Assembly (NCBI GenBank): GCA_910585625.1
Contig: CAJUFQ010000014.1
Location: 1 to 64,000, forward strand
DNA length: 64,000 nucleotides
Source: an uncultured Lachnospiraceae bacterium
Lineage (GTDB): Bacteria; Bacillota; Clostridia; Lachnospirales; Lachnospiraceae
Direction: 5' to 3'
Part shown: one piece after another, positions 1 to 7,805 of the stretch
Layout of the letters: the number at the start of each line of letters is the position of its first letter
How positions within the stretch are numbered: position 1 is the first letter of the stretch
Notes under the pieces: model-generated
The model's database searches: none
The model's input: the letters and a program-made list of their open reading frames with translations, nothing else
Told to the model about the DNA's origin: nothing
Translations under genes and position numbers: made by a program

Positions 1-91
1 TCCCTATGTGGCATAATGTTGGCAAATCTGCCAGATAACCCCAGATTATCCCACATTGATAATTTTTCGTGAATTTTTTGGGACGGGCATA

Positions 92-120
92 TTGAAAAAG
101 ATTTTTGCATATGCTATAAT
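92..120 (+). promoter_or_regulatory. Sigma-A type promoter, extended -10
   Basis: TTGAAA at 92-97 and TATAAT at 115-120 are separated by exactly 17 bases, and TG lies one base upstream of the -10 (TGCTATAAT). This is seen directly. Transcription would start near 127 and meet a strong hairpin terminator ending near 216, before the downstream regulator gene. Confidence 0.6.
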
Positions 121-126
121 TCCAGT

Positions 127-216
127 AGGAAAAAAGATATAAAAAGTCCATGTGGGCGAAAGAAACGAATCCCCAGATTGGTATGGCAGTACCATCTGAG
201 GATTCTTCTTTTTTTT
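127..216 (+). ncRNA. Candidate small RNA or attenuated leader with terminal hairpin
   Basis: The stretch between the promoter at 92-120 and a T-rich tract after 205 contains no convincing reading frame. Its 3' end folds into a long stem: GAATCC (167-172) pairs with GGATTC (200-205), CAGAT (174-178) with ATCTG (194-198), and GGTA (180-183) with TACC (190-193), with a 6-base loop. A run of T follows. It is either a stand-alone ~90-nt RNA or a terminated leader of the WYL regulator at 271. I do not recognise a known riboswitch class. Confidence 0.35.
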
Positions 217-270
217 ATAGTGGCAAAGCACCCACTAGTGTCATATTTTGGGAAAACAGGAGATTAGAGG

Positions 271-1167
271 ATGCATGAAAGCAGATTATTTAAGATTGTG
301 TACCATCTGCTTGACAAAGGGCAGGCTACGGCTCCGGAATTAGCAGAAAAGTTTGAGGTGTCGGTCAGGACGATTTACCGGGACATTGATGCTTTAAGCG
401 GGGCTGGCATCCCCATTTATGCAGAAGCAGGGAGGAACGGCGGCATACATTTAATGAATGGGTTTGTTTTGGATAAAGCCGTGCTGTCGGAAGAGGAAAA
501 ACAAGAAATCCTCACTGCCTTGAAAGGAATGAATACCACTCTGAATAACAGCGGCAGCCAAACATTGCAGAAGCTTTCCGCACTGTTTAACCTGAATTCG
601 GAGAATTGGCTTGAAGTGGATTTTTCCAGATGGGGGAATCAGGGAAATGACAATGAAAAATTCGAACTGCTGAAGTCGGCAATCATTCATCAAAAATGCG
701 TGAAAATCGCTTACGCAAATTCTTACGGGGAAATTGGAGATAGAATCGTGCAGCCATTGAAACTGTCCTATAAGTCCAGGGCGTGGTATTTAAAGGCATA
801 CTGCGCCCAAAAGCAGGATTACCGTATTTTTAAGCTTACCCGTATCTTAAGCATAGAGGTTCTGGAAGAAAGATTTCCGCAACGTTTATTTCCAGCGAAT
901 AAGGAAGATTTCGGAGAGTCCGATTCGCATATAGTTCTCTGCTTTCCACAGAGTATGGCATACCGTGTTTACGATGAGTTTGACGGGACGCAGATACAGC
1001 GGCAGGAGGATGGGAGCCTCCTTGTGTCCGTGCATATGCCGGAAGATGAGTGGTTGGCAGGGTTTGTGCTGTCATTTGGGACACAGGTGGAAATTATAGA
1101 GCCGGTTTCCCTGAAAGAGGCGGTAGCCGAAAAGGCGAGAAAAGTTTATGAACGGAATAAACCTTGA
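271..1167 (+). CDS. HTH/WYL-domain transcriptional regulator (YafY-like)
   Basis: This is a 298-residue regulator of the DeoR-like HTH plus WYL family, which bind DNA through an N-terminal winged helix and sense a ligand or nucleic acid through the WYL domain. The HTH lies at about residues 17-50 (SVRTIYRDIDAL). The WYL domain covers about 140-230, with the motif RAWYLKAYC at residues 170-178. Length and layout are normal for the family. The ATG at 271 is preceded by AGGAGATTAGAGG. Members often control a neighbouring gene of unrelated function, so the ClbS-like gene 97 bases downstream is a candidate target (inference). A hairpin terminator ends just upstream at 216. Confidence 0.88.
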   Translation: MHESRLFKIVYHLLDKGQATAPELAEKFEVSVRTIYRDIDALSGAGIPIYAEAGRNGGIHLMNGFVLDKAVLSEEEKQEILTALKGMNTTLNNSGSQTLQKLSALFNLNSENWLEVDFSRWGNQGNDNEKFELLKSAIIHQKCVKIAYANSYGEIGDRIVQPLKLSYKSRAWYLKAYCAQKQDYRIFKLTRILSIEVLEERFPQRLFPANKEDFGESDSHIVLCFPQSMAYRVYDEFDGTQIQRQEDGSLLVSVHMPEDEWLAGFVLSFGTQVEIIEPVSLKEAVAEKARKVYERNKP

Positions 1168-1263
1168 CACAGGATGTCAGCATATAAATGTTATCCTATC
1201 TCTAGCGAATGACAAATGAAAAAGCGATGAAATTTGTGGTTGCAGGACAGGAGGAAAAGGAAT

Positions 1264-1830
1264 ATGGGCAGGCCAACAACAAAAACAGATTTATTACTTG
1301 CAGCAGAAGCGAACTATGAGAAACTGAACGCACTAATTTTGGGTCTGACAGAAAGAGAGCTGTCAACGCCGTTTGATTTTTCGGATGACGTCAAAAAGAA
1401 GGAGGCGCATTGGAAGAGGGATAAGAACCTTCGGGATATCCTGATTCATCTCTATGAGTGGCATCAGCTTTTGCTTCATTGGGTGCAGGCTAATCAGGAT
1501 GGCAATCCCCAGCCGTTTATCCCGCAGCCCTATAATTGGAAGACTTATGGGAACATGAACGTTGAGTTTTGGGAAAAGCATCAGGATACGCCGTTGGGCG
1601 ATGCAAAGCGAATGTTCCAGGAATCCCACGCCGAAGTCGTGAAGTTAGCGGAAACCTTTTCCAATGAGGAATTGTTTTCCAAAGGGATTTATAAATGGGT
1701 GGGGGGAAACACATTAGGCTCATATTTTGTCAGTGTTACATCCAGCCATTATGACTGGGCCATGAAGAAGTTAAAGGCACATAAGAAAATTTATGTCAAG
1801 ACGCGGGGGCAGGGCGGATGCATTTTGTGA
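1264..1830 (+). CDS. ClbS/DfsB family four-helix bundle protein
   Basis: The 188-residue protein resembles the ClbS/DfsB family within the DinB-like four-helix bundle fold. ClbS itself is a colibactin self-resistance hydrolase, but most family members are uncharacterised. Recognisable features are the N-terminal MGRPTTKTDLLLAA start, the KRDKNLRDILIHLYEWHQLL helix, and the C-terminal SSHYDWAMKKLKAHKK helix. The start at 1264 is chosen over an upstream TTG at 1234 because GGACAGGAGG sits at the right distance. It overlaps the radical SAM gene by 13 bases, so the two are probably co-translated. No toxin biosynthesis genes are visible, so a colibactin-type role should not be assumed. Confidence 0.8.
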   Translation: MGRPTTKTDLLLAAEANYEKLNALILGLTERELSTPFDFSDDVKKKEAHWKRDKNLRDILIHLYEWHQLLLHWVQANQDGNPQPFIPQPYNWKTYGNMNVEFWEKHQDTPLGDAKRMFQESHAEVVKLAETFSNEELFSKGIYKWVGGNTLGSYFVSVTSSHYDWAMKKLKAHKKIYVKTRGQGGCIL

Positions 1831-2705
1831 CGGCAAAGGGGATATTGTCCCCGCAAAATGGCATGAATCTGTACCGTGGCTGCTCTCATGGATGCATCTA
1901 TTGCGATTCCAGGAGCAAATGTTACCATATGGAGCATGAGTTCGAGGACATAGAGGTAAAGGAAAATGCGGTCGGCTTGTTAGCTTACGCCCTGAAGCAT
2001 AAACGGAAGAAATGCATGATAGGTACAGGTTCCATGACCGATCCCTATATCCCCTTAGAAATGGAGATTGGGAATGTAAGGAAAGCCCTGCATCTGATTG
2101 ATGAGTATGGATTCGGGTTTACCGTTATTACAAAATCTGACCGTATCTTGCGGGATATCGACCTTCTGCAGAAGATAAATGAAAAGACAAAATGTGTTGT
2201 GCAAATGACATTGACGACCCATGATGAGGATTTATGCAGAAAACTGGAGCCGAATGTCTGTACGACAAGAAGACGCTTTGAAGTTTTAAAGAAACTGCGT
2301 GACGCAAAGATACCGACCGTGGTCTGGATGACGCCAATTTTGCCGTTTATCAATGATACGGAAGACAATATCTCTGGTATTTTGGATATGTGCATCGAGG
2401 CAAAAGTCTATGGCGTTATCTGTTTCAGCATGGGACTGACGCTCCGTGAAGGAAACAGAGAGTATTTTTATGCGCAATTAAACCGTCTGTTTCCCGGATT
2501 AAGGGAAAAATATATTTCTGCATTTAAAAACCAGTATGTAGCTCAAAGCCCGGACAGCAGCCGATTGATGAAACTGTTTCATCAGAAATGCGACGCGGCC
2601 GGGATTGCCCATAATAATGAGCAGATTTTCCAGTATCTGCATACCTTTGAGGAAAAAGAAGCAGGAAGGCAGCTGACCCTTTGGGATTTTGGAAATCAGG
2701 GCTGA
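1818..2705 (+). CDS. SPL-family radical SAM protein
   Basis: A 295-residue radical SAM enzyme. The [4Fe-4S]-binding motif C-x3-C-x2-C is at Cys22, Cys26 and Cys29 (CSHGCIYC). The downstream GTGSMTDPYIPLE segment and the Val-Trp-Met-Thr-Pro-Ile-Leu-Pro-Phe strand are typical of the group related to spore photoproduct lyase (Rv2578c-like proteins). These proteins are often annotated as DNA-repair-like, but their substrate is unknown. The gene begins inside the preceding ClbS-like gene (13-base overlap), implying translational coupling. Length is normal, and no frameshift is seen. Confidence 0.85.
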   Translation: MHFVTAKGILSPQNGMNLYRGCSHGCIYCDSRSKCYHMEHEFEDIEVKENAVGLLAYALKHKRKKCMIGTGSMTDPYIPLEMEIGNVRKALHLIDEYGFGFTVITKSDRILRDIDLLQKINEKTKCVVQMTLTTHDEDLCRKLEPNVCTTRRRFEVLKKLRDAKIPTVVWMTPILPFINDTEDNISGILDMCIEAKVYGVICFSMGLTLREGNREYFYAQLNRLFPGLREKYISAFKNQYVAQSPDSSRLMKLFHQKCDAAGIAHNNEQIFQYLHTFEEKEAGRQLTLWDFGNQG

Positions 2706-2986
2706 TAACAAAATTTCACAAAAAGATTGGAATTGACATAGAGCAAACTCTGGTTGATAACGCAATTTATTATTTAGAGATAAGGCATAAACTTGTTCAT
2801 ACAGGCGGATATGCAGATGAAGAGTTTAAGAAAGCGCATGATTTATTGAAATATACTTCAAATAATAAAATTAAACTTGACTATTGTACGATATGTCAGG
2901 CTTATGAGGCAGTATTTCATTTAGTATCTGATATGGATTCGAAAGTAATAAGCGCAGGGCTTGCAAAAAATTATGCTTTTTTATGA
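2706..2986 (+). pseudogene. C-terminal fragment of a HEPN-like protein
   Basis: An open frame runs through the end of the radical SAM gene and on to 2986, with no credible start codon or ribosome binding site; the only start-like codon is a TTG at 2681 inside the upstream gene. The translated piece contains a helix ending YLEIRHKLVHTGG. The R-x4-H spacing matches the catalytic motif of HEPN ribonucleases, which are common in toxin and defence proteins. The rest is helical. It looks like the 3' end of a larger HEPN protein whose 5' part was lost when this region rearranged. Family assignment rests on the motif alone. Confidence 0.4.
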
Positions 2987-3000
2987 GCGAAGATGAAAAG

Positions 3001-3046
3001 GCAGAATGCCGGAAATCCCCATAAATAGGCACTTACGGCACTCTGC
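3001..3046. terminator. Possible bidirectional terminator between convergent genes
   Basis: GCAGAATGCCG (3001-3011) pairs with CGGCACTCTGC (3036-3046) with one G-T wobble. It lies between a plus-strand frame ending at 2986 and a minus-strand gene ending at 3217. The loop is long (24 bases), so it is a weak candidate. Nothing else convincing is seen in 2987-3216. A 70-codon minus-strand frame there lacks a recognisable family. Confidence 0.3.
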
Positions 3047-3216
3047 ATAGACAAATGAAAGCCACGCCATAATAAGTATCAATCAGAGGAACATTTACAA
3101 GCGTCACGAGGAATGGAGTCTGTTTTTTCAAGTCCTTGACTTCTATGAATTTCTGGATAAGAGGGCAGAGCCGACAGACTGTGATGATATGTTGTTTACC
3201 CGATAAATGGGAATTG

Positions 3217-3744
3217 TTAATCTTCTGACTGAAAATCATCTTCATTTACAAGCCCTCGAATAAATTCCTCAAAACTATCTGCTAAAGGAGTAATTTTATA
3301 GTCCCATTCCTGGTCGATATGAACTATTTTCGGTTCCCCTTGCGAACCGCATTCCCGATAATCTAAAAAAATCATATCATGTCCAGCGCTGGGACAGTCA
3401 CAAATAGCTACGCCAATGGCAGGGTATTCCCAGTCGTCAATCATAAATTGACTTCCCAGCTCCCCGCATAAAGAATAACTTTTTTCCCTCCCAATGCCGA
3501 AAATTCCTGTAATAGCTACATGGTCTTTTGCCCAACTGGTAGGTACATCAGTAGGAAAACAGGTATTTATAGGAATGCCTCCATTATGTTGCTTCATCAA
3601 CCAAATATAAGAAGCAGGCAACTTATAACCTAATTCTTGTTCCACGCTGGCAATTAGTTCATCGGAAGGCGGTTTGCTTACATATTCTTCCGACGCATAT
3701 GCACTGTCTTCCCAAAAATTCGTAAAATCAAAGCCCTCAAACAT
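3217..3744 (-). CDS. SMI1/KNR4 (SUKH) family immunity-type protein
   Basis: A 175-residue protein of the SMI1/KNR4 (SUKH) superfamily, widely used as immunity proteins against polymorphic contact-dependent toxins. The diagnostic stretch is at about residues 25-55 (VEQELGYKLPASYIWLMKQHNGG), followed by FGIGREKSYSLCGE and IFLDYRECG...IVHIDQE strands. The ATG at 3744 is preferred over one at 3762, because GGGAGGA, the likely ribosome binding site, overlaps the latter. It is the last of four or five minus-strand genes of immunity type, none accompanied by a toxin gene. A motif shared with two neighbours lies in its leader (3776-3795). Confidence 0.88.
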   Translation of the reverse strand: MFEGFDFTNFWEDSAYASEEYVSKPPSDELIASVEQELGYKLPASYIWLMKQHNGGIPINTCFPTDVPTSWAKDHVAITGIFGIGREKSYSLCGELGSQFMIDDWEYPAIGVAICDCPSAGHDMIFLDYRECGSQGEPKIVHIDQEWDYKITPLADSFEEFIRGLVNEDDFQSED

Positions 3745-4051
3745 ATTTTCTGTTCCTCCCATTCTGATTCAATTTCGATTTTCCAGTATGTCGAATTCCG
3801 ATATTACACTCTCTGCCACTTCCAGACAAATGGGAATTACACTCTCTGATAAGAAAAACTTGTTCAGTTCCGCAATCAACAAAACAGGTATCAAATGCTA
3901 CAGCAAGTACATCATCCCATTTTTCAATAATATCATTCCCCATACATTTTATTTCACCAATACCGATTTTGTACTTTCTGCACTTTTCTGACAATCGGAA
4001 TTTATCGCTTCCTGATAATCCAATCGTCATCTTGGGCTTTTCTTTCTGCAT
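3737..4051 (-). CDS. Doubtful ORF between immunity genes
   Basis: A 104-codon frame fills the gap between the SMI1-like gene and the next immunity gene, overlapping both (50 bases at its 5' end). Its central part (EIKCMGNDIIEKWDDVLAVA) reads like protein, but the last third contains a direct repeat of AGAGAGTGTAAT and the leader motif of the next gene. I recognise no family. It may be a decayed immunity gene or chance. Confidence 0.2.
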   Translation of the reverse strand: MQKEKPKMTIGLSGSDKFRLSEKCRKYKIGIGEIKCMGNDIIEKWDDVLAVAFDTCFVDCGTEQVFLIRECNSHLSGSGRECNIGIRHTGKSKLNQNGRNRKYV

Positions 4052-4280
4052 AGTAGCCGCAAGGCATATCCTTTAAGGCGCTGACAGAGTTATCTAAATC
4101 AAAAACCCATTTTAGGGATACGAACCTTGCTTCAGTTATTCCATGTGTTTCTCCACATAAAAATTGCCACATTCCGTCATCTTCATCATGCGATACATAC
4201 AGAATAGGTACTTGGTTCTCCACTATATGACAACAGATAATTGTAATCGTATCAGGTGAATCATAAAAAGGAAATTCCAT
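4002..4280 (-). CDS. DUF2185/Imm33-like small immunity protein
   Basis: A 92-residue acidic protein whose pattern (VSHDEDDGMWQFLCG, then EARFVSLKWVFDLDNSV and MPCGYYAERK) resembles the DUF2185/Imm33-like immunity family; this match is from memory of the motif order, not a search. The ATG at 4280 has AAAGGA nine bases upstream and is preferred over 4298. It sits in a run of minus-strand genes of similar size. The likely role is neutralising a specific effector delivered by a neighbouring cell (inference from context). Confidence 0.5.
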   Translation of the reverse strand: MEFPFYDSPDTITIICCHIVENQVPILYVSHDEDDGMWQFLCGETHGITEARFVSLKWVFDLDNSVSALKDMPCGYYAERKAQDDDWIIRKR

Positions 4281-4340
4281 GTCTGCTATTCCTTTCAAAT
4301 TTCCAATTTTCCAGTATATTAAGCTGAGAGTCGTAAGGGT

Positions 4341-4778
4341 TTATAAGTTTCCCTCAACTACGATAATAGACGTATGTTTAAGCGCTTCTTTTACCCATTC
4401 AAGGAAATCCATCAAAAAAGTTTTCTCTTCATCCAAAATACAATTTAAGTCTTGTTCTATTTCTAAAATGATTCTTACCCAATCGCTTTTTCCAATCCAA
4501 TTATCAAAGCAGACATCAAATGCCTGCTCAAGTGTGCCATTGAATGCGTCCATTATAGGATATATTTTATTGAAATAATCAACTAAACATTTATAATCCT
4601 GCTGATAAATTCTTAAAGGATGCCGGTAACAGTGCCATTCTTCCCACGTCGGATTCCAATCAGCCGTATCAGAGGTTTTAAGTGGATTAAACTCCAAAAA
4701 TATTTTTTCACCTTTTGGTGCATTCAGTCTTAATACCACATATTCTTGCCGTTCATATTTTGGATTCATCCATGCCAT
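4341..4778 (-). CDS. Uncharacterised immunity-type protein
   Basis: A 145-residue soluble, acidic protein I do not recognise by family. It is rich in Trp and aromatic residues (TADWNPTWEEWHC), has a helical centre (YKCLVDYFNKIYPIMDAFNG) and a C-terminal helix followed by a beta strand. No signal peptide or membrane segment is present. The ATG at 4778 has AATAGGAG at good spacing. Its size, orientation and a leader motif at 4805-4824 shared with the genes starting at 4280 and 3744 suggest an orphan immunity protein. Confidence 0.5.
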   Translation of the reverse strand: MAWMNPKYERQEYVVLRLNAPKGEKIFLEFNPLKTSDTADWNPTWEEWHCYRHPLRIYQQDYKCLVDYFNKIYPIMDAFNGTLEQAFDVCFDNWIGKSDWVRIILEIEQDLNCILDEEKTFLMDFLEWVKEALKHTSIIVVEGNL

Positions 4779-4843
4779 ATTTTACTGTTCACTCCTATTG
4801 ATCCCTATTTTCCAGCATATCAAACTGGGATGGCTATATTAGT

Positions 4844-5281
4844 TTAATCTCCATAGTAACACAACATACGCTCATAAATATTTCTGGACTGCGTTTCATC
4901 TCCCCATGATAAGGGGTCATCAGCATAACTAAGAGTCCAAAAGGGTTCTATATTCTGGAGATTCCCGGGCAAATCTTTCCACAAGTTAAACATTCGACTT
5001 GCAAATCCCCGTATATCTGAATAATTATCATAAATCTTTTTTATTTTGCTCATCAAAATTTTACCGAATAAATTAAGGTCGAGATTATTGTAATCAATAT
5101 GTGTCCTTATATATACTATTGCTTTTTTAATGTCCGTTTCATATTCTAAATAGAGTAAATCATTAAAAAAATCATCATTTTCTGGAGTTATAAGAAATAA
5201 TTCATCAAGCTGTTTGTTATACTCATTTTCTGTTACCAATTCCTCATATAGCAAAATTGCATAAATCAATAGCTCCTCCAT
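4844..5281 (-). CDS. Uncharacterised helical protein, possible immunity protein
   Basis: A 145-residue, Asp/Glu- and Leu/Ile-rich, mostly helical protein starting MEELLIYAILLYEELV and containing SDIRGFASRMFNLWKDLPGN. I cannot name its family. It is the first gene of the minus-strand immunity-type array and is AT-rich like its neighbours. It lacks the leader motif found upstream of the next three genes. No catalytic motif is visible. The function is unknown; a role in toxin immunity is inferred only from context. Confidence 0.5.
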   Translation of the reverse strand: MEELLIYAILLYEELVTENEYNKQLDELFLITPENDDFFNDLLYLEYETDIKKAIVYIRTHIDYNNLDLNLFGKILMSKIKKIYDNYSDIRGFASRMFNLWKDLPGNLQNIEPFWTLSYADDPLSWGDETQSRNIYERMLCYYGD

Positions 5282-5364
5282 AATAGCGTCCCTGCCCCCA
5301 ATATCCCGATTTCTCAGATTAATTTCATCCTAAATTATACACGAAAACATGGGATTCTTCAATT

Positions 5365-5651
5365 CTCAAACTGTTTTACCATTGGACAAGCGACTTCAGC
5401 GAATACCTGGAGGGGATGGCTGACAGGAAACAGAATACTGAGCTAAAGACGGTTTCTGATTTGTTGGACGAAATTGAGGACGAAACTCTGCGTCGGGCAT
5501 TGCTTACGGTGGATAAGCGTATCCTGCAAATCCTCCTGCTGAAAATACGGGCTATTCCACAAAGGTAATTTCCCCGCTTGCAGAATTGACAACGGGCGCT
5601 ATCTGTGCAAGGTTAGGTCATCTGCGGAAAAAACTGCGGAAGATTTTATAA
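5365..5651 (+). pseudogene. Frameshifted sigma-70-like/HTH gene remnant
   Basis: Frame 1 reads FYHWTSDFSEYLEGMADRK and continues to LLTVDKRILQILLLK at about 5544. Then the sense shifts to another frame: GYSTKVISPLAELTTGAICA (from 5550), ending RLGHLRKKLRKIL and TAA at 5651. Joined, the two halves look like the C-terminal region 4-type helix-turn-helix of small sigma-like proteins found on conjugative elements. There is one frameshift near 5549 and no start codon. It indicates that a mobile element once stood here. Confidence 0.45.
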
Positions 5652-5655
5652 CCAG

Positions 5656-6087
5656 CTAATAAAGGCGGCTTTTTGACAGTCTAAACAGCGTAGCCCCAAA
5701 TCTATACTGTCTACATAATAACATATCATCTGGCTCTTTAATAGCATGAATACGAACTACGCTAACCTCATCGCGCGTTGCTATATATTCTGATCTTTCT
5801 AAATATGGCCGCACAAACTCGGGCTTTCGTTTTCCTAATACCCCAAACATCTCTGGCGCTTCTGTGCAGACTCTTTCATTTTCATCGTTAAGAGGTCCTG
5901 CAAATATTGGCAAGTAACCTTTATACACCGTTGGTCTATTTGCCGCAATGTTTCCAGAAGCCCATACAAAACTCAACCGTACATTTGGGCTTTTATCTCC
6001 TGCCAAGTTAAATAGTTCCTTAAAATAAGGGGCGACAAGTTTGTAATCTGCTCTGCCAATCTGTCCGAAAGCGTTAGCGGTGCGCTC
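5656..6087 (-). pseudogene. N-terminally truncated HEAT-repeat protein
   Basis: The minus-strand frame opens directly after a stop codon at 6088-6090 and has its first ATG only at 6006. In-frame sequence upstream of that ATG (NAFGQIGRADYKLVAPYF) is clearly part of the same helical-repeat protein. Repeats such as YKGYLPIFAGPLND, VCTEAPEMFGVLGKRKPEFV and EVSVVRIHAI are HEAT-like, as in DNA-alkylation-repair or adaptor-type proteins. The 5' end overlaps the 3' end of the CPBP gene by 14 bases, which suggests a deletion junction. It is probably a remnant. Confidence 0.5.
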
Positions 6088-6784
6088 TCACTAGCACAAT
6101 AAATACTATAACAATTATGCACAATGTGACGATGCTTGCGATTGTTGAATGCATTGTCATTTTTGGAAATTGTTCAAATTTCAACATATAGGTTACAAAG
6201 GCATTGGGGAGATTCACAAAATATGCAACAATCAAGTTGTTTCCAGAAAGTTTATAAGCAGTAGCAAACCCAATTCCAACGGCGGACAGCAAAAGAATAT
6301 CCTCGAAGGTACGAAATTTCGGATAGCCCACATGGTAAAACGAAAACATCAATCCAGATATTAGAATTGCGGTTATTGTGCCAAATTCCTTCTCGAATAT
6401 ATTTTGGAAAAATCCACGGAATAAAAACTCTTCAAAAAAGGTTGTCATAATCAGCGGCACAATCCCCATAGGGAGCAAGTTCCACGGAATAAGCCCACCT
6501 TTAGCCATTATGGGAATAATCTGTCCACCAACCGAAAAAGCAATAAATACTGCTAAAATCAAAACTTGCTTTTTTCCAAGTCTTTTAATCCCAAGAAAGT
6601 CAAATACATGTTCCTCTTTCCGTAATAAGAAAATGGGGATTAAAAAGCTACACAATATACCATATAGGACATTATAGAACCAGAAATAGTATATCGGTTT
6701 AAGAAGTAAATTTGCACTGCCGACACAAAGCGCTACTAGTATTTCTAATGTTGATGCCATAAAAATTGTTTTTATCTTATTCAT
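6074..6784 (-). CDS. CPBP family intramembrane glutamic endopeptidase
   Basis: A 236-residue membrane protein with about seven or eight hydrophobic segments and the CPBP (CAAX protease/bacteriocin-processing) motifs: EE-x3-R at Glu118, Glu119 and Arg123 (EEFLFRGFFQ), and the F-x3-H type motif ending in His151 (FSFYH). These residues are the proposed catalytic centre of the Rce1-like fold. In Firmicutes such proteins often give bacteriocin self-immunity or process small peptides. Here no bacteriocin precursor is visible. The start at 6784 is the first ATG after a stop. It is followed closely by the broken HEAT-repeat gene. Confidence 0.88.
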   Translation of the reverse strand: MNKIKTIFMASTLEILVALCVGSANLLLKPIYYFWFYNVLYGILCSFLIPIFLLRKEEHVFDFLGIKRLGKKQVLILAVFIAFSVGGQIIPIMAKGGLIPWNLLPMGIVPLIMTTFFEEFLFRGFFQNIFEKEFGTITAILISGLMFSFYHVGYPKFRTFEDILLLSAVGIGFATAYKLSGNNLIVAYFVNLPNAFVTYMLKFEQFPKMTMHSTIASIVTLCIIVIVFIVLVRAHR

Positions 6785-7005
6785 TCTGCTGTATTCCCCC
6801 GCTTTTTAAAAAATCTTCGATGACTGTTGCTTGGAGTTTTTTGGCTTTAATCCTATGATTGTGAATAACAAAATCAGATTAAAGAACCGAAATTGTTAAA
6901 TCTGGGTGTATAGGCAGAAAGCCCAAATACAAATTTACCGCCCTTATTAAGCTGTGGCATAAAAAACCTCTTAACGCATATGAGATAATAAAGCTCTTAA
7001 AATAC

Positions 7006-7458
7006 ATGAACGTAAAATGGTGGTTTAATATCGCTGATTCAACCGTCTATTCTACACTGAAAACTCTTGAAAAAAAGGAGTTCATATTAGGTACAGCAGA
7101 GAAAGTCGGAAATATGCCAGACCGTACTGTTTACAGCCTTACTGGCAAAGGCAAAGACGAGTTTATAGCAACGCTAAAAGCATCCATCTTGCAATTCAAT
7201 TACGACACAAACATTTTTTCCATTGCCGCGTTTTTCTTGGATATATTTACGCCAGAGGAACAACAGGAGCTTTTACAGGAACGCCTTACCATCCTGCAAA
7301 AATACCGTACAGGAATTGAAAAGCAAGTGAATCCATTATGGGAAAACGAAGTTTCTGCCGTTCATGTAGCAAATGTAAAGAGAATGATTGATTTGGCAGA
7401 TGCTGAGATAACAGGTACAAAACGTTTGCTTGCCATCCATTCCGACAAACAAATATAA
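7006..7458 (+). CDS. PadR-family transcriptional regulator, start not intact
   Basis: The 150 codons from the ATG at 7006 encode most of a PadR winged-helix regulator: ADSTVYSTLKTLEKKEFILG is the recognition-helix/wing region, and the C-terminal half is the helical dimerisation part. However, in-frame sequence upstream of this ATG (about 6930-7005: ALIKLWHKKPLNAYEIIKLL) is the usual first part of the PadR helix-turn-helix. No ATG, GTG or TTG with a ribosome binding site lies in front of it before an upstream stop. The gene has probably lost its start and may be inactive, or it makes a shortened protein. Confidence 0.7.
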   Translation: MNVKWWFNIADSTVYSTLKTLEKKEFILGTAEKVGNMPDRTVYSLTGKGKDEFIATLKASILQFNYDTNIFSIAAFFLDIFTPEEQQELLQERLTILQKYRTGIEKQVNPLWENEVSAVHVANVKRMIDLADAEITGTKRLLAIHSDKQI

Positions 7459-7468
7459 ATCTTTAAAA

Positions 7469-7510
7469 AGAGCCAATCACTTGCAAATTCTGCACAAGTG
7501 CATTGGCTCT
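7469..7510 (+). terminator. Hairpin terminator after PadR gene
   Basis: AGAGCCAAT (7469-7477) pairs with ATTGGCTCT (7502-7510), and the inner CACTTG/CAAGTG arms extend the stem to about 15 pairs. There is no strong T-tract, so termination could be weak. Confidence 0.5.
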
Positions 7511-7545
7511 GATAAAATAATCAATATAATTTATGTATATAGGGG

Positions 7546-7668
7546 TTCCCCCTCTGCAATTTTCAGGTTATTGAGGTCGGAGAAAATAGATTCCTTGCTT
7601 TCGGTGGCGTTACCGTAAAGCAATCTTTGATGCAAATCCTTGACGCGGGCGTGTCTGCCTTACTTTAA
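7546..7668 (+). pseudogene. Short 3' fragment of an unidentified gene
   Basis: One frame reads CNFQVIEVGENRFLAFGGVT then VKQSLMQILDAGVSALL to a TAA at 7668, bounded upstream by a stop. It looks like the end of a real protein rather than random sequence, but I do not recognise the family. There is no start codon. Together with the sigma-like and HEAT fragments it marks a patch of gene decay between 5.3 and 7.7 kb. Confidence 0.25.
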
Positions 7669-7805
7669 AAATTTATCCCTAAAAAGATACGACTTATCCC
7701 ACGAAACTTTCATGCTATGTTTATTTGATATAATAAAATTAATAGAGTACCTACTGATTCTGCCCTTGGCAGGGCATTTCACAAAAAATGGAAAGGAAGA
7801 GAAAG

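Larger units (their letters stand above)
3776..4824 (-). repeat. Leader motif repeated upstream of three immunity-type genes
   Basis: Three copies of a ~20-base element with plus-strand core ATTTTCCAGTAT lie at 3776-3795, 4304-4323 and 4805-4824. Each is 24-50 bases upstream of a minus-strand start codon (3744, 4280, 4778). The genes themselves are unrelated in sequence. Such shared leaders can act as recombination points for shuffling immunity genes, or as a common regulatory site. Confidence 0.5.

Noticed and set aside
1264..2705. Colibactin-type self-resistance locus
   Set aside because: ClbS-like proteins are widespread and no polyketide/NRPS genes are in the window.
3033..3245. 70-codon minus-strand frame after the SMI1-like gene
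   Set aside because: No ribosome binding site or family resemblance; it overlaps a possible terminator hairpin.
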